A stretch of 64,000 nt of DNA from Shewanella sp. TC10 (lineage in GTDB: Bacteria; Pseudomonadota; Gammaproteobacteria; Enterobacterales; Shewanellaceae). The DNA lies in NCBI RefSeq assembly GCF_009663145.1, contig NZ_VKHR01000017.1:18086-82085 (forward strand), in the 5' to 3' direction. The notes beneath the pieces were generated by a model. The model ran no database searches, was not told where the DNA came from, and was given only the letters and a program-made list of their open reading frames with translations. Positions 46,193 to 54,720 of the stretch are shown piece by piece. Each line of letters starts with the position of its first letter. Position 1 is the first letter of the stretch. The translations under genes and the position numbers were made by a program.

Positions 46193-46535
46193 CTATTGGA
46201 TCGTAGTCCTGTTGATGATGATCGGTTTTTACATCGTTATCGCCCATGGCAACTTAATTAAAAAGTTGGTTGGACTGACCATTTTCCAAACCTCGGTGTT
46301 TATCTTTTATATCAGCGTCGGCATGGTTGAGCGTGGCAGTGCCCCCATTTTGGCTGAAGGGATCAACGCCTACTCTAACCCTCTCCCTCATGTGTTAATT
46401 CTTACCGCTATTGTGGTAGGTATTGCGACCACAGCACTGGGTCTCGCACTTGTCATCAGAATCAAAGAGTCATATGGCTGCGTCGAAGAAGATGAGATCC
46501 AAAAACTAGATCAGCTGAACGAGGAAAATTCATAG
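46173..46535 (+). CDS. mrpC: Mrp/Mnh antiporter subunit C
   Basis: A 120-residue NuoK-like membrane protein. Start ATG at 46173 with GGGGAG seven bases upstream, overlapping the previous gene by 20 bases; the longer frame from 46119 is unsupported. Signature LIKKLVGLTIFQTSVFIFYI and NPLPHVLILTAIVVGIATTA, as in MnhC. Stop overlaps the next start. Confidence 0.92.
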   Translation: MFLGLYNYWIVVLLMMIGFYIVIAHGNLIKKLVGLTIFQTSVFIFYISVGMVERGSAPILAEGINAYSNPLPHVLILTAIVVGIATTALGLALVIRIKESYGCVEEDEIQKLDQLNEENS

Positions 46536-48013
46536 TGTTAGCTCACCTGCCTATTTTACAAGTCGTGATACCGCTAATGGCAGCCCCATTATGCTGGTTC
46601 TTAAACCGTTCAAAACTGGTGTGGATTTTTGCCTTATTGGTCTGTTCTGCGACTTTTCTCAACAGCGTGCTATTACTGATAGAAGTCATGAAATCAGGCA
46701 CCATCATCTATGAACTTGGTGGCTGGGAAGCGCCTTGGGGGATTGAATACCGCATAGACAAACTGAATGCCTTTTTACTGCTGATTATTTCTAGCGTCGC
46801 AACTGTGGTGATTTTTGCAGCAAACACCAGCATTCAAAAAGAACTAAGTGAAGATCGCCATACCCTGTTTTACAGTCTTTACCTTTTATCGCTAACGGGG
46901 ATGTTCGGCATTGTGGCAACAGGCGATGCATTTAACGTGTTCGTCTTTTTGGAAATTTCGTCACTATCCGCATATGCCTTAATCGCCTTAGGTAAAGATA
47001 GACGTGCGCTTTGGGCGGCATTCCAATACCTGATTATGGGTACCATTGGTGCGACCTTTATTTTGATTGGTATCGGCATGCTTTATCAAATGACGGGCAC
47101 GCTCAACATGAGCGACCTTGCGATTCGATTAGTTGACGTAGGCCAAACCCGTACCGTATTTGCTGCATTCGCCTTCTTAATCGTCGGTATCTGTTTGAAG
47201 CTGGCGCTATTCCCGCTTCATTTATGGTTGCCTAATGCTTATGCCTACGCCCCTTCAATCGTCACGGCGTTTTTAGCCGCAACTTCTACCAAGGTTGCAG
47301 TTTATCTGCTAATTCGCTTTACCTTTACCGTGTTTGGGATCTCTTTCTCGTTCACTAGCCTGCCGTTACAAGACATTCTAATGGTGCTGGGTTTGGTGGG
47401 TGTTTTTGTGGCGTCTATCACCGCGATTTATCAGCAAAATGTTAAGCATATTTTGGCCTACTCAAGTATCGCGCAAGTGGGCTATATGATCATCGGTTAC
47501 TCCATTAATACCAGCACAGGCGTAATGGCAACATTACTGCATTTGTTTAACCACGCCTTAATGAAAAGCGCGCTATTTTTAGCCCTTGGCGCAGTAATGT
47601 ACCGCATTGGTAGCGTGCAACTGAGTCAATTCCAAGGCCTTGGTCGACAAATGCCTTTAACCATGTCAGCCATTGTCATCGGTGGATTAAGTCTAATTGG
47701 TGTGCCATTAACCGTAGGTTTTGTCAGTAAATGGTATCTGCTAATCGCCAGTGTTGAAGCCGGCATGTGGCCAGTTGCGGTACTTATCTTGTTGGGTTCA
47801 CTACTTGCCATTGTGTATATCTGGCGAATTGTGGAAATGGCCTACTTTAGACCACCACTGCCAGGACGAGAAACGGTTAAAGAGGCACCTTGGACATTCC
47901 TTGGTCCTATTTGGGCGCTCGTCATCGCTAATATCTATTTCGGTATCGACACTCGCTTGAGTGTGCAAATTGCTCAAGCTGCTTCTCAAAGCTTGTTTGG
48001 AATAAACCCATGA
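46535..48013 (+). CDS. mrpD: Mrp/Mnh antiporter subunit D
   Basis: A 492-residue NuoL/M/N-type proton-conducting subunit with about 14 helices; GTG start behind GAGGAAA. Key conserved parts are VFLEISSLSAYALIALGKDR (with the helix-5 glutamate), KLALFPLHLWLPNAYAYAPS (helix-7 lysine), and YSSIAQVGYMIIGYSI followed by LLHLFNHALMKSALFLALGA. It is the first of three such subunits in the operon. Confidence 0.92.
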   Translation: MLAHLPILQVVIPLMAAPLCWFLNRSKLVWIFALLVCSATFLNSVLLLIEVMKSGTIIYELGGWEAPWGIEYRIDKLNAFLLLIISSVATVVIFAANTSIQKELSEDRHTLFYSLYLLSLTGMFGIVATGDAFNVFVFLEISSLSAYALIALGKDRRALWAAFQYLIMGTIGATFILIGIGMLYQMTGTLNMSDLAIRLVDVGQTRTVFAAFAFLIVGICLKLALFPLHLWLPNAYAYAPSIVTAFLAATSTKVAVYLLIRFTFTVFGISFSFTSLPLQDILMVLGLVGVFVASITAIYQQNVKHILAYSSIAQVGYMIIGYSINTSTGVMATLLHLFNHALMKSALFLALGAVMYRIGSVQLSQFQGLGRQMPLTMSAIVIGGLSLIGVPLTVGFVSKWYLLIASVEAGMWPVAVLILLGSLLAIVYIWRIVEMAYFRPPLPGRETVKEAPWTFLGPIWALVIANIYFGIDTRLSVQIAQAASQSLFGINP

Positions 48014-49497
48014 ATCCATCTTTAGCGCTGATGTTACAGCTAACTATCCTATTGCCTTTGTTGGCAACCTTTGCAATTGCAATAACAGGAAAGAAACCTA
48101 ACCTACGTGAGGCAGTAACCATAAGTATCAGTCTTGTGGTGCTTTACTGCGTGGTCAACCTCTACCAAGCCCTTAAAGCCGGAGCGAGTATTGAGGTCAC
48201 GTGGTGGGAGCTTATGCCAGGCTTAGAGATAAGCTTTGTCGTAGAACCTCTAGGCATGTTATTCGCACTGATTGCTAGTTTCCTTTGGCTAATTACCACC
48301 ATTTATGCCATCGGTTATATGCGTGGTCATGGAGAAGACAACCAAACTCGGTTTTATATCTGTTTCGCGCTAGCGATTAGTGCGGTCATGGGACTCGCCT
48401 TTTCAGCGAACCTATTTACCCTGTTTGTTTTCTATGAAGTACTTACGCTGTCAACTTATCCGTTGGTTACCCATGCAGGTACAGACAAAGCCAAGCAAGG
48501 TGGACGAGTCTATTTGGGGATCTTACTCAGTACCTCAATCGCCTTCTTCCTGTTAGCCATCATTTTAACTTGGTTCATGACTGGCACACTTGAGTTCACT
48601 GCGGGCGGGGTGTTTGACGCTAATGTTGATACCACTATCGCAGGCGCCATTTTAGCGTTATTTATCTTCGGTATTGGTAAAGCAGCCATGATGCCATTTC
48701 ATCGCTGGTTACCTGCAGCGATGGTCGCACCAACACCAGTCAGTGCATTATTACATGCAGTAGCGGTGGTAAAAGCTGGGGTATTTACGGTACTCAAGAT
48801 ATGTATCTTTATATTCGGACTCGATCTGCTACCTAAGCTGCCAACCACTGAGTTTTTACTATATCTCGCGGCAATTTCAGTGTTGCTGGCTTCAATTATT
48901 GCCATGCGCCAAGACAACCTAAAAGCACGACTGGCCTATTCAACGATCAGTCAGTTAGGTTATATCACCATAGGCGCGTTACTTGCGACTCAGTCCGGTG
49001 TTATCGGCAGCTCGATGCATATTGCTTCCCACGCCTTTGGCAAAATCACCTTGTTCTTTTGTGCCGGCGCCATTTTAGTGGCCAGTCATAAATCTAAGAT
49101 AAGCGAGATGCGCGGTTTAGGTTACACCATGCCAATTACCATGGGCGCGTTTTTCATCGCCAGCCTGAGCATTATTGGCGTACCACCAGCAGGCGGCACA
49201 TGGAGTAAATGGTTCCTGCTTATGGGCACTATTGAAACGGGCTATTGGTTCATAATGGCCACTTTGATGCTGAGTTCTTTGCTCAATATCGCCTACCTAT
49301 TGCCAATTCCTTACCACGCATTTTTCCCAGGTAAGGGAGAGAAGCCAACCGATACCAGCATCAAAGAAGCGCCATTACCTTCTTTGATAGCATTAATTAT
49401 CACAACATTAGGCTGCTTGATCATGTTCATCCATCCTCAGCCCTTTTATGAATTAGCCAAAGCTATCTTGACTGTATCTGGAGTGAATCATGGATAA
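48010..49497 (+). CDS. second MrpD/NuoL-type subunit
   Basis: A 495-residue NuoL/M/N-like membrane subunit starting in the stop codon of mrpD (ATGA overlap). Conserved sites are LFVFYEVLTLSTYPLVTHAG, GKAAMMPFHRWLPAAMVAPT, LARLAYSTISQLGYITIGAL without gaps in the family core, and SSMHIASHAFGKITLFFCAG. It could stand in for the proton-channel part of MrpA, whose C-terminal part is encoded separately in this operon. Confidence 0.88.
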   Translation: MNPSLALMLQLTILLPLLATFAIAITGKKPNLREAVTISISLVVLYCVVNLYQALKAGASIEVTWWELMPGLEISFVVEPLGMLFALIASFLWLITTIYAIGYMRGHGEDNQTRFYICFALAISAVMGLAFSANLFTLFVFYEVLTLSTYPLVTHAGTDKAKQGGRVYLGILLSTSIAFFLLAIILTWFMTGTLEFTAGGVFDANVDTTIAGAILALFIFGIGKAAMMPFHRWLPAAMVAPTPVSALLHAVAVVKAGVFTVLKICIFIFGLDLLPKLPTTEFLLYLAAISVLLASIIAMRQDNLKARLAYSTISQLGYITIGALLATQSGVIGSSMHIASHAFGKITLFFCAGAILVASHKSKISEMRGLGYTMPITMGAFFIASLSIIGVPPAGGTWSKWFLLMGTIETGYWFIMATLMLSSLLNIAYLLPIPYHAFFPGKGEKPTDTSIKEAPLPSLIALIITTLGCLIMFIHPQPFYELAKAILTVSGVNHG

Positions 49498-49840
49498 CGA
49501 GAAGCAATACCTCTTTGATAACCCCAAGAACATCCAGCGGGTGTTATACCTGCTATATATCTGCTGTGGATTGCTTGTGGCACTTGATTTTGTCATTCAC
49601 CGTCATGTTTACCATAGCTGGGAAAACTTACCCATTTTCTACCCAATCTATGGCTTTGTGGGCTGTGTAATCTTGGTATTAATCGCTAGCTGGATGCGTA
49701 CCTTTTTGATGCGCCCAGAAGATTATTATGGACCCGTTGAAGAGCTTGATAATAGCAAAATTAAAATAGTCGACGTCAGCGATGGCCACGCCAAAGAAGC
49801 TAACAATAACAATAAAGGTGATCGCAATGTGGATGCTTGA
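49490..49840 (+). CDS. small two-helix membrane protein of the Mrp operon
   Basis: A 116-residue protein with two membrane helices (about 17-37, VLYLLYICCGLLVALDFVI; about 50-72, FYPIYGFVGCVILVLIASWM) and a charged Asn-rich tail. It overlaps the genes on both sides (8 and 14 bases), so it is an integral operon member. It does not resemble MrpA-G. It may be an accessory or assembly subunit. Confidence 0.75.
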   Translation: MDNEKQYLFDNPKNIQRVLYLLYICCGLLVALDFVIHRHVYHSWENLPIFYPIYGFVGCVILVLIASWMRTFLMRPEDYYGPVEELDNSKIKIVDVSDGHAKEANNNNKGDRNVDA

Positions 49841-51527
49841 GTTACCGCCGTTTGTGCTGTTTATCATTGGCGGATTAATTGCTGCTACAACTCGCGGAAA
49901 ACTCCGCGGGGCATTGATGATAGCAATTCCAGTGATCAGCGGATTGCATTTGTGGACTGTGCCAGAAGGCGTCCATTTGCAATTGATGTTTTTAGACTAT
50001 GAATTAATCCCTTATCGCGCCGATAAATTAAGCCTGATGTTTGGCTATATTTTCCATATTGCTGCATTTATTGGCATCGTCTACTCACTGCACGTCAAAG
50101 ATACCGTGCAGCAAGTGGCAGCCATGCTGTACGCAGGCAGCGCCATTGGTGCAGTGTTCGCCGGTGACTTGTTAACCCTATTTGTGTTTTGGGAATTACT
50201 CGCCTTTACCTCAGTATTTCTCGTTTGGGCTCGTCGCACTCCAGCTGCATATAGCGCGGGGATGCGTTACCTCATCATGCAGGTACTCTCTGGCGTCATT
50301 CTACTTATCGGTGCGCTGTTTTATATCAAGGATACAGGTAGCATTGCCTTTGACTTTATCGGCTTAGACAGTATTGCTGGATGGCTTATCTTTATTGCCT
50401 TTGGCATTAAGTGTGCCTTTCCTTTTGCGCACACTTGGCTTACCGACGCCTACCCAGAAGCGACGCCAACGGGCACAGTGTTACTCAGTGCCTTTACCAC
50501 TAAGGTTGCGGTATATGCACTAGCACGCGCCTACCCTGGTACTGAGCTGCTGGTGTATATTGGCGCAGCAATGACCTGCTTCCCAATCTTCTTTGCGGTA
50601 ATTGAAAACGATTTACGCCGCGTACTGGCTTACAGCTTGATTAACCAAGTAGGCTTTATGGTGGTCGGTATCGGTATTGGTACATCGCTTGCCTTAAACG
50701 GCGCCGTGTCTCATGCCTTTAACGACGTGATCTTTAAAGGCCTATTGTTTATGAGCATGGGCGCGGTACTGCATATGACAGGGCGAATAAATGGCTCCGA
50801 TCTCGGCGGCCTTTATAAAACCATGCCTAAAACCACCATACTCTGTATTGTGGGCGCGGCATCTATCTCAGCATTCCCGCTGTTTAGCGGATTCGTCAGT
50901 AAATCTATGGTCATGACTGCTGCGATGGAAACAGGTCATGACTGGGTTTGGTTAATGCTACTGTTTGCCTCAGCGGGTGTATTCCACCATGCAGGTATTA
51001 AAATCCCTTACTTTGCCTTCTTCGCCCATGACTCGGGCATTAGAGCAAACGATCCGCCAATCAATATGTTACTGGCAATGTTTGTTGCAGCCTGCCTATG
51101 TATTGGCATTGGTATCTACCCTGCTGCGCTTTACTCGCTGCTACCGTACGATACTGGCTACAACCCATATGATGCGACCCACGTACTCGCTCAGACACAG
51201 CTGTTGTTATTCTCAGCACTGGCCTTTGTATGGCTTAACCTTAAAGGTAAGTACCCGCCAGAACTACGCTCAACTCACCTTGACGTAGATTGGGTATACA
51301 GACGCTTAGTACCAAACTTCTTGCAGCGTATGTTTGCAGTTATTTGGAAAGTGGATGGCGATATTCGTCAATCAGTACGTGGCAAACTAAGTCAATGTCA
51401 GGCGTTTTTAGCCCGCCAATACAAAGAAGGTGGTAGCTTTATTTCTAGCGACTATCCATCTGGCAACATGGTGCTTTGGGTTGCAGTTATCCTAGCCACT
51501 TACTTGTTTATTGGGTTTGTGAGTTAG
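49827..51527 (+). CDS. third MrpD/NuoL-type subunit with C-terminal extension
   Basis: A 566-residue proton-conducting-type membrane subunit. Start at 49827 (MWMLELPPFVLFIIGG), with AAAGGTG upstream; the longer frame is unsupported. Core sites are LTLFVFWELLAFTSVFLVWA, GIKCAFPFAHTWLTDAYPEA, LAYSLINQVGFMVVGIGIG and AVSHAFNDVIFKGLLFMSMG. After the channel core there is an extension of about 100 residues with a final helix (MVLWVAVILATYLFIGFVS), like the lateral helix parts of NuoL. It ends the operon. Confidence 0.88.
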   Translation: MWMLELPPFVLFIIGGLIAATTRGKLRGALMIAIPVISGLHLWTVPEGVHLQLMFLDYELIPYRADKLSLMFGYIFHIAAFIGIVYSLHVKDTVQQVAAMLYAGSAIGAVFAGDLLTLFVFWELLAFTSVFLVWARRTPAAYSAGMRYLIMQVLSGVILLIGALFYIKDTGSIAFDFIGLDSIAGWLIFIAFGIKCAFPFAHTWLTDAYPEATPTGTVLLSAFTTKVAVYALARAYPGTELLVYIGAAMTCFPIFFAVIENDLRRVLAYSLINQVGFMVVGIGIGTSLALNGAVSHAFNDVIFKGLLFMSMGAVLHMTGRINGSDLGGLYKTMPKTTILCIVGAASISAFPLFSGFVSKSMVMTAAMETGHDWVWLMLLFASAGVFHHAGIKIPYFAFFAHDSGIRANDPPINMLLAMFVAACLCIGIGIYPAALYSLLPYDTGYNPYDATHVLAQTQLLLFSALAFVWLNLKGKYPPELRSTHLDVDWVYRRLVPNFLQRMFAVIWKVDGDIRQSVRGKLSQCQAFLARQYKEGGSFISSDYPSGNMVLWVAVILATYLFIGFVS

Positions 51528-51559
51528 AAGGCTCAGTTAGAAACGAAGTATCTAGAAAC

Positions 51560-51606
51560 AAGCTAGCCCGTTTGCTAATGATTTTAGCAAATAGGCTAGC
51601 TTTTTA
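51560..51606 (+). terminator. rho-independent terminator
   Basis: Stem AAGCTAGCC/GGCTAGCTT with a second inner stem TTTGCTAA/TTAGCAAA, followed by TTT; closes the Mrp operon. Confidence 0.88.
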
Positions 51607-51612
51607 GTTTGT

Positions 51613-51668
51613 GGCTTTTAATTAATCGCTTTTAGTTAATGGCTTTTAGTTAAAGGCTATTAGTTAAA
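51613..51668. repeat. 14-bp tandem repeat, four units
   Basis: Variants of GGCTTTTAGTTAAT at 51613, 51627, 51641 and 51655, all exactly 14 bp, between the Mrp terminator and the end of the RlpA-like gene. Confidence 0.85.
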
Positions 51669-51709
51669 GGGTATGAAGTAGAATAGGTGCAGACCCGCAT
51701 TCAACAAGG

Positions 51710-52141
51710 TTAGTGCTTGTACCTAAAGGTATTACTGTCATCTAGGATTTCAACCTTAATTGGCACAATCCCTTGATTGGTACTGGCGATTTGTTGAAAC
51801 GACTTTTGAGAAAGGTCAATCACTCGCCCTTTTACAAACGGGCCACGATCATTAATTTTTACATCAACACTTTTGTTATTTGCCGTATTTGTTGCTCTAA
51901 CGATTGTCCCAAAAGGCAAGGTTTTATGCGCCGCTGTATAGGCTCTCATATTGTACTTCTCACCACTGGCAGTGAGCCTACCGTGAAATGGTTTCCCATA
52001 CCAAGAAGCTTTCCCTACTAAAGCATGGGACTTTGAGTATTGAGTTGTTTTGGATGCATCTATGGGTAAATTCGATGTAGATGAACAGCCAGCTAACGTG
52101 GCAATAAGTATAGTGGTAACGGTTAACTTAAATTTCATCAT
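51710..52141 (-). CDS. RlpA-like double-psi beta-barrel lipoprotein
   Basis: A 143-residue lipoprotein (lipobox TLAGC, Cys19) with one DPBB domain: GKASWYGKPFHGRLTASGEK, AHKTLPFGTIVRATN and KINDRGPFVKGRVIDLSQKS. This is the RlpA family of septal peptidoglycan enzymes. It lacks the SPOR domain of full RlpA, so it is a short paralogue. Acts in the periplasm on the outer-membrane side. Confidence 0.88.
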   Translation of the reverse strand: MMKFKLTVTTILIATLAGCSSTSNLPIDASKTTQYSKSHALVGKASWYGKPFHGRLTASGEKYNMRAYTAAHKTLPFGTIVRATNTANNKSVDVKINDRGPFVKGRVIDLSQKSFQQIASTNQGIVPIKVEILDDSNTFRYKH

Positions 52142-52328
52142 TCTATCTATTATTCGCTTATTTGAGTGGGGCTGGCCCTGTTGACCACCTTAGAGCGCTG
52201 ACAAATGCACAAAAGCAGCTAACTAGGCTTAACGCAGTCTAGATGAGAACATATACCCTGTCACCCAACACACCGCGATAGCTAGCGCCCAATCACACAA
52301 ACCTGAGTCACGTTAGTTTAATAACTGG

Positions 52329-52523
52329 GTAATTAGTGAATCACAGGTTTACCGAGCTTTAGTTGCGCATCCCCTAGATAACAAAATCATCGAAGATATA
52401 CGCCAAGAAACCAACACAGGCATAGCTATTGGGAAAGATTATCTTAAAAATGAGATGGAGAAACTAACAGGAATCTGCATGTGTCCAAAGAAAATGGGAC
52501 GACCTTACAAAACAATAAATTAA
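52329..52523 (+). pseudogene. C-terminal fragment of a REP-associated tyrosine transposase (RAYT)
   Basis: An open fragment of 64 codons reading QVYRALVAHPLDNKIIEDIR then QETNTGIAIGKDYLKNEMEK and a terminal KKMGRPYKTIN. This matches the ending of Y1 (IS200/IS605-like) RAYT transposases, which finish with YRALF-like, LDNEALTDIR-like and KRGRP-like segments. The N-terminal catalytic part (HUH and Tyr) is missing and stops occur upstream. TTGACCCACTTAT follows at 52531. Confidence 0.65.
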
Positions 52524-52547
52524 GTTTACTTTGACCCACTTATTTTA

Positions 52548-52580
52548 ATAAAAAACCTTGATGCAGTAACATCAAGGTTT
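52548..52580 (-). terminator. rho-independent terminator
   Basis: Stem AAACCTTGATG/CATCAAGGTTT with loop CAGTAA; the A-run before it gives a T-run on the minus strand. Ends the Ntn hydrolase gene. Confidence 0.85.
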
Positions 52581-52602
52581 TGTTTTACTCGGCTTATAAA
52601 TA

Positions 52603-53598
52603 CTAGAACTTCGCCATAAAAGATTCGGTCAATGGTAAACGCATGTCTTTACCCATCATCTCATACACATTGAATTGGACAGTATTCCAGGTCTCTTCAA
52701 AGTTATATTCGAAAACACTTTCGCCAGTTTCTAAACTTTGAGTCAGTGTCCACTCGGTCGCGTAACTTGAAACACCATTACCGTTACCAAAGTCTTTATA
52801 TGGCGCATCAGCTGGGACACGGTATGGCACAGTTGACAACTTCATCATCGCACCTCGATCACTGGTAGGTTGATGCAGCTTACTCACAAAGTAACTAGCA
52901 TGAACAAAACGGCTTGGTGAATTACCATTACCGATAGAGCCATAATCAGTATCTCGAGTTGCGTTTTCCCATGTATCTTTTACGTTATTGCGAGCTTCTA
53001 TTTGTTGCTTCATTGACGGGTCATTGGTCATCACCATCGCTTCTTCGCCGCGATAAGTGTTTAGGCCATCTTCATCCATTTCAATCACTAATCGATCACC
53101 ACTTTTATCAGTGACAGACCAATGTAGTTTGATCTCAACAGGCATGCCATCCATCATCACTGAACCATATGTCAGTGTCGGTAAAGCCTGCACCACTTCT
53201 TCTACCGAAGCGTAGTTAGCCAGAAGATACTCAGCAAGTGTAAATTGAGTCAAATCCGAGTCACTTTTGGCTTCGCCCATCGTCATATCTGGGTAAAACA
53301 AAGTATCGACTTTCATGCCCTCGCTGTTTACGCCATCAGCAACCAATTCACCATATGCCAAAACGGCAACCATGTTGTATTTAACCTTGTAGGTTCCCCC
53401 AAGGTCATTACCATGCATTGAGCGAATATCGCCTTTATTGATAGTGCCTAAAATAGGTTTAGTAGACTCCATCCAATCCATAGTTCTTGAGGTATAAGTA
53501 CCCAGTTCAGTATTCCAAGCAACCGATGTACAAGCATTAGCAATCCCAGCCGTTGTTGAAGCCGCTAATAGAGCAAGTGCGATAGTGTTAAGTTTCAT
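52603..53598 (-). CDS. exported linear amide C-N hydrolase (choloylglycine hydrolase family)
   Basis: A 331-residue Ntn hydrolase of family C59. The signal peptide (MKLNTIALALLAASTTAGIA) ends at ANA, leaving Cys23 of ACTSVAWNTELG as the N-terminal nucleophile, as the mechanism needs. TSRTMDWMES supplies the conserved Arg/Asp part. Family members cleave bile salts, penicillin V or acyl-homoserine lactones; Gram-negative ones like this often favour acyl-homoserine lactones or penicillin V. The periplasmic location is clear; the substrate is not. Confidence 0.87.
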   Translation of the reverse strand: MKLNTIALALLAASTTAGIANACTSVAWNTELGTYTSRTMDWMESTKPILGTINKGDIRSMHGNDLGGTYKVKYNMVAVLAYGELVADGVNSEGMKVDTLFYPDMTMGEAKSDSDLTQFTLAEYLLANYASVEEVVQALPTLTYGSVMMDGMPVEIKLHWSVTDKSGDRLVIEMDEDGLNTYRGEEAMVMTNDPSMKQQIEARNNVKDTWENATRDTDYGSIGNGNSPSRFVHASYFVSKLHQPTSDRGAMMKLSTVPYRVPADAPYKDFGNGNGVSSYATEWTLTQSLETGESVFEYNFEETWNTVQFNVYEMMGKDMRLPLTESFMAKF

Positions 53599-53689
53599 GG
53601 TTATCTCCGATTCAGTAGTGATGTGCCGGTAGTTTATGATGAATATTCACTACCAAGTAATCGCATATGACGGATAAGGTTCGTCCAAT

Positions 53690-53790
53690 TTTTGATGAGA
53701 ATGAGATGAAGAAACGAACAGAAGTGGGTAAGTCCCAATAGAAAATGGGACTAGCTAACAAAGCAGTAAACTTGAAATAATCTGAGCCTA
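53690..53790 (+). pseudogene. second RAYT C-terminal fragment, decayed
   Basis: The stretch from 53701 (ATGAGATGAAGAAACGAACA) to GGGAC at 53751 aligns with 52450-52500 (ATGAGATGGAGAAACTAACA to GGGAC), with similar downstream bases. It contains stop codons, so it is a relic. ACTCTGCCCC at 53815 resembles the RAYT-linked flank. Confidence 0.5.
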
Positions 53791-53833
53791 ATGAATCCCC
53801 ACCGATTTCATCAGACTCTGCCCCGCTCACTTA

Positions 53834-54625
53834 TTAAAACGCTAAAGTCTCACCATCCGCAGGAATGAAAACTTTCTCTAACAAGCCATTGTGCTTGATT
53901 GACTCTTTCAGAATGGGACGAGTCACAGCGCAGTGATTTAGCGCCTCCATATGGTTCGCAATCACCTTGTTTGGAGACAGACGAATAAACTCCATAACCT
54001 CATCAGTAGACATCAATAATGGTTGTCCAACATCCATACGAGCACGACCTGCCGCCACGACGGTGATGTCGGGTTTAAACTCATTCAAAGCACGTCTTAC
54101 ATTATCGGTTAGAACTGTGTCACCGCTAATATAGATAGTGGGTTCATTGGGAAGCTGTAATAAAAAACCAACACCATTTGCCATTACCTTATGAATCCAA
54201 CCATGACCATGCTGAGCAGGAACCGCTGTAAGTTTACCGCCTAGAAAGTCGATAGTTTGCCAGTCCTCAATCCCCCAACTTACGGTTAAACCGTATTTCT
54301 CTAAGTAGGCTTTATCTTTCGCTGGTGTCGCAACTGGGATGCTACGACTTGCTAAGAATGCCTCACCAGCAGGATCGAGGTGATCACCATGTTGCAACGC
54401 CTTAATACCAAAAGTTTGGCTATGAGTAATTAGCGTATGAGTAACCTTACTTAATAACTCATCTGCAATTGCTGGCATCTCAACTGTTGGATTTTTCGCA
54501 GCTTTGGCTTTAATGACTGAAAACGGCGGCATAGAGCCTTTTTTACCCAACATAGGATCAATAAGGATAAATTTGTCACCAGACTCAATAATAAATGTTG
54601 CACTACGCAAGTGATGGATTTTCAT
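53834..54625 (-). CDS. MBL-fold metallohydrolase (UlaG-like)
   Basis: A 263-residue cytoplasmic metallo-beta-lactamase-fold hydrolase. Start MKIHHLRSATFIIESGDKF; IDPMLG loop; metal-binding region LITHSQTFGIKALQHGDHLD; VPAQHGHG histidine; ISGDTV aspartate; VIANHMEALNHC last histidine. The first motif differs from HxHxDH (HSQTFG), so metal binding is partly remodelled. It is divergent from the DJ-1/AraC regulator, which probably controls it. Substrate unknown. Confidence 0.8.
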   Translation of the reverse strand: MKIHHLRSATFIIESGDKFILIDPMLGKKGSMPPFSVIKAKAAKNPTVEMPAIADELLSKVTHTLITHSQTFGIKALQHGDHLDPAGEAFLASRSIPVATPAKDKAYLEKYGLTVSWGIEDWQTIDFLGGKLTAVPAQHGHGWIHKVMANGVGFLLQLPNEPTIYISGDTVLTDNVRRALNEFKPDITVVAAGRARMDVGQPLLMSTDEVMEFIRLSPNKVIANHMEALNHCAVTRPILKESIKHNGLLEKVFIPADGETLAF

Positions 54626-54720
54626 AATGACTCCCTAAATTCGCTAACAGCTCATGTTTCTATGTAGCTTAGTATGCAATGTTCAGTACTTGTGTAACAC
54701 TGTCCCGATAGTCAATATTC

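Larger units (their letters stand above)
52142..52602. other. intergenic region with transposase debris
   Basis: Contains a C-terminal fragment of a REP-associated transposase (52329-52523), its CCCACTTAT-type flank, and the terminator of the next minus-strand gene. Confidence 0.6.

Noticed and set aside
53612..53830. 72-codon open frame on the minus strand
   Set aside because: It lies antisense to a decayed transposase fragment, has no signal or domain and no ribosome-binding site.
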